Of a stretch of 5,988 nt of DNA, positions 1-5,595 are shown one piece after another. Every line of letters begins with the position of its first letter. Within the stretch, counting starts at the first letter, position 1. A program made the translations under genes and the position numbers. The stretch lies in contig CAAEIR010000335.1 of the NCBI GenBank assembly GCA_900756035.1, positions 1-5,988 on the forward strand, given 5' to 3'. Under the pieces are notes generated by a model. It had not been told where the DNA came from. It saw only the letters and a list, made by a program, of their open reading frames with translations, and ran no database searches. The stretch is from an uncultured Anaerostipes sp. GTDB lineage: Bacteria > Bacillota > Clostridia > Lachnospirales > Lachnospiraceae.

Positions 1-442
1 CCTGTTCTTTTTTTCCCGGCCCTTCGCCGCCCGCCATTTTTGTTTTAAAGGTCGTTGCCATAGCTGTTGCTACAGATACAGATGCATCTTTATCACTTGT
101 AACAATACCGTCGATAAAATCCTTATAATCATCTTCCTGCATGCCGGCAGTGATCAGGACTTTTTCAACTTCCAGTTTATTTGCCATCTTCTGATATTTT
201 TCTTTTTCAGCATTAGCTTCGTCAATGGCCTGCTGCTGTTTTTCAGCCTCAGATAATTGTGTTCCTTCGTATTCTTTCACCTTAGCTTCAGCAGTCTTTT
301 TCTCCGCTGCAACGGTATTGTATACATCTTTTGGCACTACATTTTTAGGTGCCTCTTTATTGATTTCCTTGATTGCTTCAGCGAGATTCAGTTTGCCGTC
401 TTCTCCTGTGTGCTTTTCGATAATCTTTTTAATCCATTCCAT
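1..442 (-). CDS. Capsid scaffold protein (Gp20-like), partial, 3' end outside window
   Basis: This is the start of a phage scaffold gene; about 147 codons are visible and the reading frame is still open at the left edge. The protein begins MEWIKKIIEKHTGEDGKLNL. From about residue 45 to 93 it is almost pure Lys/Glu/Ala/Gln and should form a long coiled coil. A compact segment follows (roughly 94-130, including EKVLITAGMQEDDYKDFIDG), then a Gly-rich linker near the edge. This layout is typical of the Gp20-type scaffolds that follow the portal gene in Gram-positive siphophages; they line the inside of the procapsid and leave before DNA fills it. I chose the ATG at 442 because AAGGAG (453-458) lies 10 nt upstream. 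An in-frame ATG at 451 sits only 1 nt from that site. No portal-proximal minor head gene lies between portal and scaffold. Confidence 0.85.
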   Translation of the reverse strand, partial: MEWIKKIIEKHTGEDGKLNLAEAIKEINKEAPKNVVPKDVYNTVAAEKKTAEAKVKEYEGTQLSEAEKQQQAIDEANAEKEKYQKMANKLEVEKVLITAGMQEDDYKDFIDGIVTSDKDASVSVATAMATTFKTKMAGGEGPGKKEQ

Positions 443-456
443 AAATATCATTCTCC

Positions 457-531
457 TTAGCATTTATATAGCGTTGCTACGCTGTAGGATTCATCCACAT
501 ATGCCTGTGGATCAGGCAATAAAAAATGAAC
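457..531 (-). pseudogene. Possible relic of a second portal C-terminus
   Basis: Between portal and scaffold, one minus frame reads LPDPQAYVDESYSVATLYKC and stops at 457-459. It has no ATG or GTG start; only a TTG is available, with no ribosome site. DPQAYVD resembles DPEQAYVDSQPY near the end of the portal protein. At DNA level, 493-513 matches 674-697 in about 18 of 21 bases, with one in-frame 3-base gap. This suggests a remnant of a related portal or head gene left by recombination or local duplication. It could be chance, since the match is short. Confidence 0.3.
493..512. repeat. 7-bp inverted repeat in portal-scaffold gap
   Basis: ATCCACA and TGTGGAT are separated by 6 nt. No T-tract follows on either strand, so it is not an obvious terminator. 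It overlaps the possible portal relic. Confidence 0.4.
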
Positions 532-543
532 AGTTTATTTTCG

Positions 544-565
544 TAATGACTTATTCAGGTCATTA
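544..565 (-). other. Stem-loop at the portal stop codon
   Basis: TAATGAC and GTCATTA form a 7-bp stem around an 8-nt loop. The first arm on the minus strand begins at the portal stop codon (563-565). The sequence after it on the minus strand is A-rich rather than T-rich, so an mRNA-stabilising or processing hairpin fits better than a terminator. Confidence 0.45.
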
Positions 566-2017
566 TCCGGTAACCGGTAATTTTGGCAAGACATCATTTT
601 CATTTTTGATATCGCCTTCTTGTACATTCGTCTTCAAATCTCTTAGCCATTTGGCATTTAAGTATGGCTGTGAATCAACATACGCCTGCTCTGGGTCGTT
701 AAACAGTCCACAAATAGTAAATGCAATACGTGGATGCACTCCTGCTTCCAACAGATTAAGTAACGCTTGTGCCTTAACTAGTATGCTGTCCGTTTTATTT
801 CGTGTGAACTTGATATCAATATCCCAAAGTTTCAGCTGCCTTAATTGTGGCTCTACATTCAACGTATCCTGAATAATTCTCAGCACCATCTTCAAAAACA
901 ATTTTTCACTACGCTTGAATGAAAGTTCTATGGATTTCGCTCTAGCTTCGGCGTTAGACCATCCCTGACCGATAATAAGTGCTTGCCCGGTATTTCCACC
1001 GGCGGAAGCATTTCTATCTGGCACGCCTGCGATTTGCAGCATTTTTTGGTATAAGGAATCTACATATATTTGTGAATCCGTTTGGTTTAAATCAACCTCT
1101 ACATATTCAACATCGCCTCTACTGCCTTGCGGAACCTTAATCTTTATCATGCCTTTTTCCCTGAATTCATCGAATTTTTCTGGGACGATATCACAATTTA
1201 AAAATTTTAAGAAACTTTGAATTTTTTGTTCAATACCATCACTTCTATTTGATTCCACATTATTAATAGCATTCAAAATAGAGTGCACCGGTTCAAAAGC
1301 GCCAAGCCTGACAGTACCTAATGGATATTCAGCAATAGGCAATTGATTCAAAACATGGTTTTCTATTCTGTATTTTCGATAAGTAGAATTGAATTCCTCA
1401 CAGGTGAAGAACACATCCTTGGTATATCCGAACATTTCATAATACTCAAATCCTTTGTTCATCTTTTTATTGAAGGTCACACAAAGCCAAGGCTTCTTAC
1501 CAAAGCCAGTATCCTTCACAACGAATGTAACTCTAGGGTCTAATATCTCAGTTTCAAATGCTGCATCGTCATCAACTGCCGGCATAGTCATCCGGTATCC
1601 GACACCGCATGCAAGCATCCATTCACCTAACTCCCGGTCTTTTGAAGCTTTATCGTCATCAGCCATAAGCTCATTAAGCATAGATACATTGTTTACATCA
1701 GAGTATCCTTCTTTTGCACCGTGTATTCCTCGCTGCACATACTGGATAGGATCACCAAAAACATATCCCATGTAGAAATTCATGATTTCATATGCATGAT
1801 TGATTACTAGCTTATTGCATATTTCGGGTCGTACTCTCTTTACTCTTTCAAGAATAGGTTGCTTTCCCTTATAGTAATTCCAAAGATAGTGTATCTGCGC
1901 TGCATTGGTAGAATGGATAGCCATTGCCCTTGCCAATATTTTAGGAAGTGTTTCTTCCGTTATTTCTTGCCGTGGTATGAATATTTCCTGTCTGCCAAAC
2001 AATTCTATCTCTATCAT
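563..2017 (-). CDS. Portal protein, SPP1 Gp6-like
   Basis: The 484-residue product forms the dodecameric ring at one capsid vertex through which DNA is packaged and ejected. Family hallmarks visible are YLWNYYKGKQPIL (about 44-56), NKLVINHAYEIMNFYMGYVFGDPIQY (about 68-93), and the late GNTGQALIIGQGW segment followed by a long charged helix (AEARAKSIELSFKRSEKLFL). These match the SPP1 Gp6 portal family in order and length. I chose the ATG at 2017 because GGGAGGTGG ends 4 nt upstream; a longer in-frame version starting at 2050 would run through that ribosome site and a terminator hairpin. It follows TerL and precedes the scaffold, the usual order. The C-terminal segment DPEQAYVDSQPYLNAKW is echoed just past the stop codon. 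Confidence 0.93.
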   Translation of the reverse strand: MIEIELFGRQEIFIPRQEITEETLPKILARAMAIHSTNAAQIHYLWNYYKGKQPILERVKRVRPEICNKLVINHAYEIMNFYMGYVFGDPIQYVQRGIHGAKEGYSDVNNVSMLNELMADDDKASKDRELGEWMLACGVGYRMTMPAVDDDAAFETEILDPRVTFVVKDTGFGKKPWLCVTFNKKMNKGFEYYEMFGYTKDVFFTCEEFNSTYRKYRIENHVLNQLPIAEYPLGTVRLGAFEPVHSILNAINNVESNRSDGIEQKIQSFLKFLNCDIVPEKFDEFREKGMIKIKVPQGSRGDVEYVEVDLNQTDSQIYVDSLYQKMLQIAGVPDRNASAGGNTGQALIIGQGWSNAEARAKSIELSFKRSEKLFLKMVLRIIQDTLNVEPQLRQLKLWDIDIKFTRNKTDSILVKAQALLNLLEAGVHPRIAFTICGLFNDPEQAYVDSQPYLNAKWLRDLKTNVQEGDIKNENDVLPKLPVTG

Positions 2018-2040
2018 CCATCCACCTCCCTTCTGGTAAT

Positions 2041-2061
2041 AAAAAAGCACATATAGTGCCT
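2041..2061 (-). terminator. Short intrinsic terminator or attenuator before portal
   Basis: On the minus strand a short stem (AGGCAC / GTGCTT, 4 strong pairs plus a G-T and an A-T) with loop TATAT leads into six T residues (2041-2046). It lies just after the stop of the cysteine-rich gene and upstream of the portal ribosome site. The stem is short, so partial termination that lowers portal expression relative to terminase is plausible. Confidence 0.45.
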
Positions 2062-2063
2062 GC

Positions 2064-2205
2064 TTACCCTTTGATTAAATACTTGTTTCTATAGATGCGC
2101 CAGTCTTCACATGCCGGATTGCTGCATACTCTACCTTTGCACTCTGTTTTCTTACTGCATGGTGCAGGCGGCGCTGCTCTAATCTCTCTGCTTTTTCTTT
2201 TTCAT
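2064..2205 (-). pseudogene. Small cysteine-rich phage protein, apparently frameshifted
   Basis: An ATG at 2205 has a good ribosome site (AAAGGA, 7-nt gap) but reads only MKKKKQRD before a stop. One base further along, the next frame is open to 2064 and reads KSREIRAAPPAPCSKKTECKGR and then VCSNPACEDWRIYRNKYLIKG. That stretch carries four cysteines and looks like a small metal-binding phage protein. The two frames would join if one A were removed from the tract ATGAAAAAGAAAAAG, giving a 46-residue protein. I infer a one-base expansion in the A-tract, a sequencing error, or a frameshift-controlled gene. A competing reading is a TTG start at 2209 giving 44 residues (MYEKEKAERLEQRRLHHAVR and onward), but its ribosome-site spacing is poor. 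The gene begins right after the TerL stop. Confidence 0.5.
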
Positions 2206-2218
2206 ACAATTTTCCTTT

Positions 2219-3856
2219 CTAAAACGGCCTATCACCGATTTCATAACTTGTTCCACCTTCATATATCAATTCTGCCAGCATAGCGAGGCTATCCGGAGAA
2301 TCATCATGTGGTGATTTCCCTGTCTGAAGAAACGTTGTCAATTCTTTCATTGCCTTGTCGTATTCCTTACTTCTATTGGCTTTATCAACAAAGATGAAGC
2401 GTTTTATATCCGGTGCCCATCTGATTATCCTTGATAACTTTGACTTATTGCTCGGAGACACTTCGGATGTGATATTCATATGAACGCCAATCTTCCTCAA
2501 TTCTTCATCCACTTTATCTGAATACTCATGGCCACCATTGTTTGCTTCAAATTTTGATAGATGTGGTTTATGTAGCGACATTTTGCCAATTACTCTTGGT
2601 CTTGTCACTGTCTTATCACCTTTATCGAATATCCAATCAGGGATGTATACATCTTCACCAAACTGATAACCAAATGGTTGTGAATAGCTATCTCCACCGC
2701 CCCACGCAACGTCAGATGCAGAATATATACAATCTGGTTTAATCTGCGGAAGTATCCCATTAAAATACCGGAGTTCTTTTTCCGGAAACAGTAGTCCTTC
2801 ACGCTCAATAGGCTGATTCATATAAAGCGCCAAGAATGATACTTCATCCATATCTTTTTCAATGTTTTTGAAATACTCAGTATCAAAGCCTACGCCAAAA
2901 TCATAATTGAAGTTGGATTCACCATTTTCATCCAGAGCTGGAATGCAAATAAATCTTGCTCTAGGATTATCTTCGTTATCCCTTTCAAGTCTTCCAATAG
3001 GATCATGTACAGACCATCGTGTTGCTATGTGGAGTTCTTTACACTTCATTTTCTTACGTGACTTCAAATCATTAAAGTACTTCATCCACAGCCTGTCCAT
3101 ACGATCAATAGACAAAGCTTCCTCGATACCGGATACAAGGTCATCGACATAAAGTATTCCTTCACATCGTGTTGCTCCAGTCAAGGATCCATCTATAGCT
3201 CTACAAGTTAACGAAGGAAATCTCTTAACCTTATCCAAATCAAGCGTTTCATACTTTGCACTTTTATTGACTAATTGAACATCGGGAAACACATCGTGCC
3301 AAAGATACTCGGGGTCAGTGATTATAGACATAACACCATCATAAAAACCTCTGGTTAATCCGTCAGCATGACCAGATGCAAGATTACATTTTTCTGGATT
3401 CCTTCCCATTAGCCATGATAAAAAGAAAATACCGGCAGTTGATTTACCGGTACCTGGAGGCATTGAAATCGTTAATATGTCTATCACATCATCGGCTAAG
3501 TCCTGAAGGTGCCGAATAAGCTTATCCTTTAGAATTTTTCGCCGTGGCAAATAGAATCGTTTATCTGGGTCCCGATCAAATTCTACATAAAGTAAATACG
3601 CATCAAAATCTATCGGTGCATCAAATAAAAGAGAACGCTTATACAGCTGTATGAAACGTTCTCTCTCTGGTATTGGTAAAAATGAATTTTTTGATTGCTT
3701 TACAGACACATCACGAACCACCTTATTAAGCCGGTGTGCATGTTTTTGATCTTCGGCCTCATATATACGCAGAAGCTCAAACAAATCATCCAGATTTTGG
3801 TATCTTTTGCAGTCACGTTGTTCAAGAAGGATGTTAATTAATTCAATCGTCTTCAT
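2219..3856 (-). CDS. terL: Terminase large subunit (TerL)
   Basis: This 545-residue motor protein packages DNA into the procapsid by ATP hydrolysis and cuts the concatemer. The ATPase half shows Walker A MPPGTGKST (132-140), a Walker B strand ILYVDD (234-239) followed by a Glu pair at 245-246, and a coupling motif ATRW (278-281). The nuclease half shows an RNase H-like triad: SDVAWGGGD with Asp382, FEANNGG with Glu437, and HDDSPDS with Asp518/519 and Asp522. Length is normal and all key residues are present, so it should be active. The start ATG overlaps the end of the upstream gene by 14 bp and lacks a close ribosome site, suggesting translational coupling. No small terminase gene is recognisable in the window. 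Confidence 0.96.
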   Translation of the reverse strand: MKTIELINILLEQRDCKRYQNLDDLFELLRIYEAEDQKHAHRLNKVVRDVSVKQSKNSFLPIPERERFIQLYKRSLLFDAPIDFDAYLLYVEFDRDPDKRFYLPRRKILKDKLIRHLQDLADDVIDILTISMPPGTGKSTAGIFFLSWLMGRNPEKCNLASGHADGLTRGFYDGVMSIITDPEYLWHDVFPDVQLVNKSAKYETLDLDKVKRFPSLTCRAIDGSLTGATRCEGILYVDDLVSGIEEALSIDRMDRLWMKYFNDLKSRKKMKCKELHIATRWSVHDPIGRLERDNEDNPRARFICIPALDENGESNFNYDFGVGFDTEYFKNIEKDMDEVSFLALYMNQPIEREGLLFPEKELRYFNGILPQIKPDCIYSASDVAWGGGDSYSQPFGYQFGEDVYIPDWIFDKGDKTVTRPRVIGKMSLHKPHLSKFEANNGGHEYSDKVDEELRKIGVHMNITSEVSPSNKSKLSRIIRWAPDIKRFIFVDKANRSKEYDKAMKELTTFLQTGKSPHDDSPDSLAMLAELIYEGGTSYEIGDRPF

Positions 3857-4142
3857 TGATTATTTCGTACGTTTCCTCAAAGATATCCGACTTGCATGGG
3901 TAGAACTCGCCTTGTACCCCCTTAATGATGTAATCACCTATATTTGCTATATGTTCTCCTTCCAAAGTTCTAATGATTAGCCCACCCTTTACTTTATCGT
4001 GATCGATATAAAATGTATCTCCGTAAGTGGTCATAAATTCATTTCGTTTTCGATAACCTGTCAAGAAATCAAACATTTCTCTATGATTTTTTCCTGTCCA
4101 CTGCAACGCTTCCACTATGACTGGTTTCTTTCTTACTTTCAT
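3843..4142 (-). CDS. Small conserved phage protein (KKPVxxEAxQWTG / GDYIIKGVxGEFYPCK type)
   Basis: This is a 99-residue soluble protein with no membrane segment or signal peptide. It carries the pattern MKVRKKPVIVEALQWTG at the N-terminus and IGDYIIKGVQGEFYPCKSDI followed by FEETY near the C-terminus. I know this combination from many small siphophage genes of unknown function, sometimes labelled PGDYG-like; the function is not established. The ATG at 4142 is chosen because AAAGGA precedes it by 8 nt. Its end overlaps the TerL start by 14 bp, so the two are likely co-translated. It begins 26 bp after the 3' end of the CAT-anticodon tRNA, so one transcript probably carries both. It is not similar to known small terminase subunits. 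Confidence 0.85.
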   Translation of the reverse strand: MKVRKKPVIVEALQWTGKNHREMFDFLTGYRKRNEFMTTYGDTFYIDHDKVKGGLIIRTLEGEHIANIGDYIIKGVQGEFYPCKSDIFEETYEIINEDD

Positions 4143-4168
4143 AAAATCATTCCTTTCAAAATTTTGTT

Positions 4169-4244
4169 TGGTTGCGAGAGGTGGGAATTGCACCCACGAC
4201 TTCCACCTTATGAGGGTGGCGAGCTGCTACTGCTCTACTCCGCT
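4169..4244 (-). tRNA. tRNA-Met (CAT), initiator-like but aberrant
   Basis: The 76-nt cloverleaf ends in an encoded CCA. The anticodon loop is CTCATAA (CAT at 4210-4212) on a perfect 5-bp stem CCACC/GGTGG. The D-stem is GAGC/GCTC, giving the A11:U24 pair typical of initiators, and the 1:72 position is A-A, also initiator-like. Against this, the three consecutive G-C pairs of initiator tRNAs are missing (A29:U41 instead). The 7-nt D-loop AGTAGCA lacks the usual GG. The T-loop reads TGCAATT in place of TTCRANN. The acceptor has a further A-C mismatch and two G-T pairs. It could be an elongator Met, an Ile(CAT) needing lysidine, or a decaying gene. Confidence 0.7.
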
Positions 4245-4502
4245 ATATGTTGCCGCACAGACAAGGCGATAGGTACTGTGCAGCTTTTTTGTATTTTGCA
4301 GTACATAAACATAAAGGATAAAAACAGAAAGGGAGGTATATTTACGCAAGTTGGAGGAGAAAAACCATGTACTGCCACATCACTCTATTATTTGAGTGAA
4401 ACCGTGTATACGAATGAACGTGGTATCGTTCTACGTATTTAGGCAAGCCTATCTGATGCTTGGCTACTTCAATCCCAAATACAACCGCTCAGAAGTGTTA
4501 AA
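4245..4502. other. 258-bp spacer between tRNA genes, no gene seen
   Basis: No convincing protein gene lies here on either strand. It holds the T-tract hairpin at 4252-4290 and three local stem-loops: 4380-4399 (TCACTC/GAGTGA), 4409-4437 (TACG and GAACG pairing with CGTTC and CGTA) and 4445-4466 (CAAGC/GCTTG). On the plus strand two purine-rich ribosome-site-like tracts (near 4332 and 4352) precede only a 10-codon reading frame. Confidence 0.5.
4252..4290 (+). terminator. Plus-strand intrinsic terminator abutting the tRNA-Met 5' end
   Basis: The stem GCcGCACAG / CTGTGCaGC is 8 bp with one mismatch and a 15-nt loop, followed on the plus strand by six T residues. No plus-strand gene is known to need it. 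On the minus strand the same hairpin sits 7 nt before the tRNA 5' end, so it may be a processing structure instead. Confidence 0.45.
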
Positions 4503-4576
4503 TGGTTTCCGATTCTGGGGTCGAACCAGAACTCATGGATTCAAAGTCCATTGCCTTTCCATTTGGCTAATCGGAA
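4503..4576 (-). tRNA. tRNA-Gln (TTG)
   Basis: The cloverleaf is complete: acceptor TTCCGAT/ATCGGAA with 7 perfect pairs, D-stem GCC/GGC, anticodon stem ATGGA/TCCAT with loop CTTTGAA (TTG at 4542-4544), T-arm TCTGG TTCGACC CCAGA, discriminator A and encoded CCA. It reads CAA codons. It lies 4 nt after tRNA-Trp, so the two are probably cut from one precursor. Confidence 0.95.
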
Positions 4577-4580
4577 ATAT

Positions 4581-4654
4581 TGGCATACCTCCTCAGAATC
4601 GAACTGAGAGCAACGGTTTTGGAGACCGTTATGTTTCCTTTACACCAGAGGTAT
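4581..4654 (-). tRNA. tRNA-Trp (CCA)
   Basis: The cloverleaf is complete: acceptor ATACCTC/GAGGTAT with 7 perfect pairs, D-stem GTG/CAT, anticodon stem ACGGT/ACCGT with loop CTCCAAA (CCA at 4620-4622), T-arm CTCAG TTCGATT CTGAG, discriminator G and encoded CCA. G73 is the usual bacterial Trp discriminator. A strong hairpin lies 2 nt before its 5' end. Confidence 0.95.
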
Positions 4655-4656
4655 AT

Positions 4657-4679
4657 AAAGGGAGGTTCTCTCCCTTTTT
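4657..4679 (+). terminator. Hairpin with plus-strand T-tract at the tRNA-Trp 5' end
   Basis: AAAGGGAG and CTCCCTTT form a perfect 8-bp stem with loop GTTCT, followed on the plus strand by TTTTTC. On the minus strand the tail is TTTAT, so termination just before tRNA-Trp is possible but weaker. It may instead guide tRNA processing. Confidence 0.5.
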
Positions 4680-4784
4680 CCGTGTATGTGCAGATTTTAA
4701 GCCGGTGACTGTCTGCTATCGTCTTTGGCATCCGGTTTCAGTAAGCGATTCCCCTTATGCCGAGGTTATGAAATCTATCAAATT

Positions 4785-4846
4785 GAGCAAATAGAAAAGC
4801 ACATGTACAACCGGTTCCCATATATCGGGCGGCTTCTATGTGCTTT
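4785..4846 (-). terminator. Long stem with three-tier loop and T-rich tail
   Basis: AAAGCACAT (minus strand, 4846-4838) pairs perfectly with ATGTGCTTT (4804-4796), and TCTATTTGC follows. Inside, GCCG/CGGT and CCC/GGG can stack as further stem tiers around loop GATATAT. It plausibly marks the 3' end of the structured RNA block. The tail is T-rich but interrupted, so termination may be partial. Confidence 0.5.
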
Positions 4847-5017
4847 ATAATTGGCTTTTCCTCCTGCCGTAGAGGGGATAGCGTTCAGCATACACTCCAG
4901 AGCAACGGTCTTCAGCCTGCCGCCACGGCCGCAGTAAGTCCCGTAAGATTCCTTACCGCTGTTCAGACAACGCAATGCGTTCTCGATCCTGTTTCCACGT
5001 TCGTGGATCAGATAAAT

Positions 5018-5142
5018 TGTACCAGGCAGGGATTTGCACCTTGCATAATGCACCAGTCGAAATGCATCTCGCCATACTCTTCGTGTACTTTACCACGCAA
5101 GCTGTTGTTATACTATGCGTCTACCTATTCCGCCACTGATAC
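5018..5142 (-). tRNA. tRNA-Leu-like element with replaced anticodon domain (likely pseudo-tRNA)
   Basis: The 5' part is plainly tRNA-Leu: acceptor GTATCAG, then TGGCGGAATAGGTAGACGC, which differs from the common Leu D-arm by about one base. The 3' part is a T-arm (CAAGG TGCAAAT CCCTG, one mismatch) and CTGGTAC, which pairs with all 7 acceptor bases (one T-G), then A but no CCA. Between D-arm and T-arm lie 72 nt instead of about 33, with no normal anticodon arm. ATAGT and ATTAT can form a 5-bp stem exactly where the anticodon stem should be. It encloses two hairpins, CTTgCGTG/CACGAAG and GCAT/GTGC with loop TTCGACTG. It is unlikely to decode normally. It may be a broken tRNA, a tRNA with an inserted element, or a tRNA-like domain of the surrounding RNA. 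Confidence 0.5.
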
Positions 5143-5355
5143 AAATAATCCTATCAAGCTAATTTCCTTGAACCGCCAAGTCATCATCACTGATAGGCAG
5201 GCATTGCTATATATGCGGTTCTAAATTCATAACAATGCCAAATAAAATTTTCACAGCTTCCATGACTGTGAACTTGGTTATTATTGGCTTAATGGAAAGT
5301 ATTTATTGCCAATAACATGACCTCCGAAAATTTCCAGACACCAAGCTAAGCCATT
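5143..5355. other. Intergenic stretch rich in inverted repeats
   Basis: No gene is seen. Perfect inverted repeats lie at 5151-5157/5192-5198 (CCTATCA/TGATAGG), 5170-5176/5215-5221, 5200-5206/5233-5239, 5250-5256/5266-5272 and 5281-5288/5308-5315. A ribosome-site-like GGAGG on the minus strand precedes only an 8-codon frame (MLLAINTFH). I see no clear sigma-A promoter, although a promoter for the RNA block would be expected here. Confidence 0.5.
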
Positions 5356-5397
5356 AAAAAAGACTGAATGGGACACTTCCATGAGAGGTGTTCAGCC
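5356..5397 (-). terminator. Intrinsic terminator after the two upstream genes
   Basis: On the minus strand GGCTGAA and TTCAGTC form a 7-bp stem (one G-T), with an inner CAC/GTG pairing, followed directly by TTTTTT (5361-5356). The stop codon of the 67-residue gene lies inside the stem. It separates the two upstream genes from the RNA and tRNA block. Confidence 0.75.
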
Positions 5398-5595
5398 GAC
5401 CATCAGCGCTTTGGCCGCTATGTTGGCACTAATGCAGTTCCCGCAAGTTGAAAGGTCTTTTGTGTACCTTGCCGCCTCTTGTACACCAACACTTAACGCT
5501 TCGTCACTCACCGCATCACCGATGAGCCAGTGTTCCCGCTTTATTTCTACATAAATTGTGATTGAATAGTATTTATTACTTTCTAAACCATTCAT
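5392..5595 (-). CDS. Hypothetical protein, 67 residues
   Basis: I do not recognise this protein. It has no membrane segment. The N-terminal third (MNGLESNKYYSITIYVEIKR) is AT-rich and beta-like. The remainder is GC-richer and Ala-rich, with a CGNC motif in DLSTCGNCISANIAAKALMVG. The change in composition within 67 codons hints at a mosaic origin or a truncated, fused gene. The ATG overlaps the end of the upstream gene by 20 bp, and AAGGAG lies only 1 nt before it, which is too close for efficient initiation, so translational coupling is likely. The stop lies inside a strong terminator, which supports this as the end of a real transcription unit. Confidence 0.5.
   Translation of the reverse strand: MNGLESNKYYSITIYVEIKREHWLIGDAVSDEALSVGVQEAARYTKDLSTCGNCISANIAAKALMVG

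Larger units (their letters stand above)
4785..5350 (-). ncRNA. Candidate large structured non-coding RNA next to the tRNA cluster
   Basis: This stretch of about 565 nt, between a terminator and the tRNAs, has no convincing protein gene but an unusual density of complementary segments. Visible minus-strand helices include 5308-5315/5281-5288 (8 bp), 5266-5272/5250-5256 (7 bp), 5233-5239/5200-5206 (7 bp), 5215-5221/5170-5176 (7 bp), 4952-4959/4931-4938 (8 bp with one G-T) and a closing 9-bp stem 4838-4846/4796-4804 followed by a T-rich tail. The tRNA-Leu-like element is embedded in it. GC content rises in 4860-5010. Size, phage context and tRNA adjacency resemble the ROOL and GOLLD classes of large phage RNAs. 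That link is inference; I did not recognise a conserved ROOL or GOLLD motif. The boundaries are approximate. Confidence 0.35.

Noticed and set aside
225..872. Long plus-strand frame opposite the scaffold and portal genes
   Set aside because: It is antisense to two well-supported genes, has low-complexity Ser/Phe-rich composition and no ribosome site, so it is a shadow frame.
4364..4396. 10-codon plus-strand frame after GGAGGAGAAAAACC
   Set aside because: The ribosome-site match is good, but the frame is only MYCHITLLFE, on the opposite strand to all genes, with no promoter seen.
4628..4731. 33-codon minus-strand frame MPKTIADSHRLKIC and onward
   Set aside because: It has a weak ribosome site and overlaps the 5' end of a clear tRNA-Trp.
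4996..5009. Operator-like inverted repeat TCCACGTTCGTGGA
   Set aside because: It lies within the GC-rich structured block and is better read as a local RNA hairpin; no promoter is nearby.
4778..5053. 91-codon minus-strand frame ending at 4778
   Set aside because: It starts at a GTG with no ribosome site inside the tRNA-Leu-like element and runs through the closing terminator stem. Its middle (NALRCLNSGKESYGTYCGRG) looks fairly protein-like, so it remains the main rival to the structured-RNA reading.
4999..5080. tmRNA 5' domain, suggested by TTTCGACTGG and CAAGGTGCA on the minus strand
   Set aside because: No tag-peptide frame ending in Ala-Ala and no matching tmRNA 3' end were found, and the segment is better explained inside the Leu-like element.
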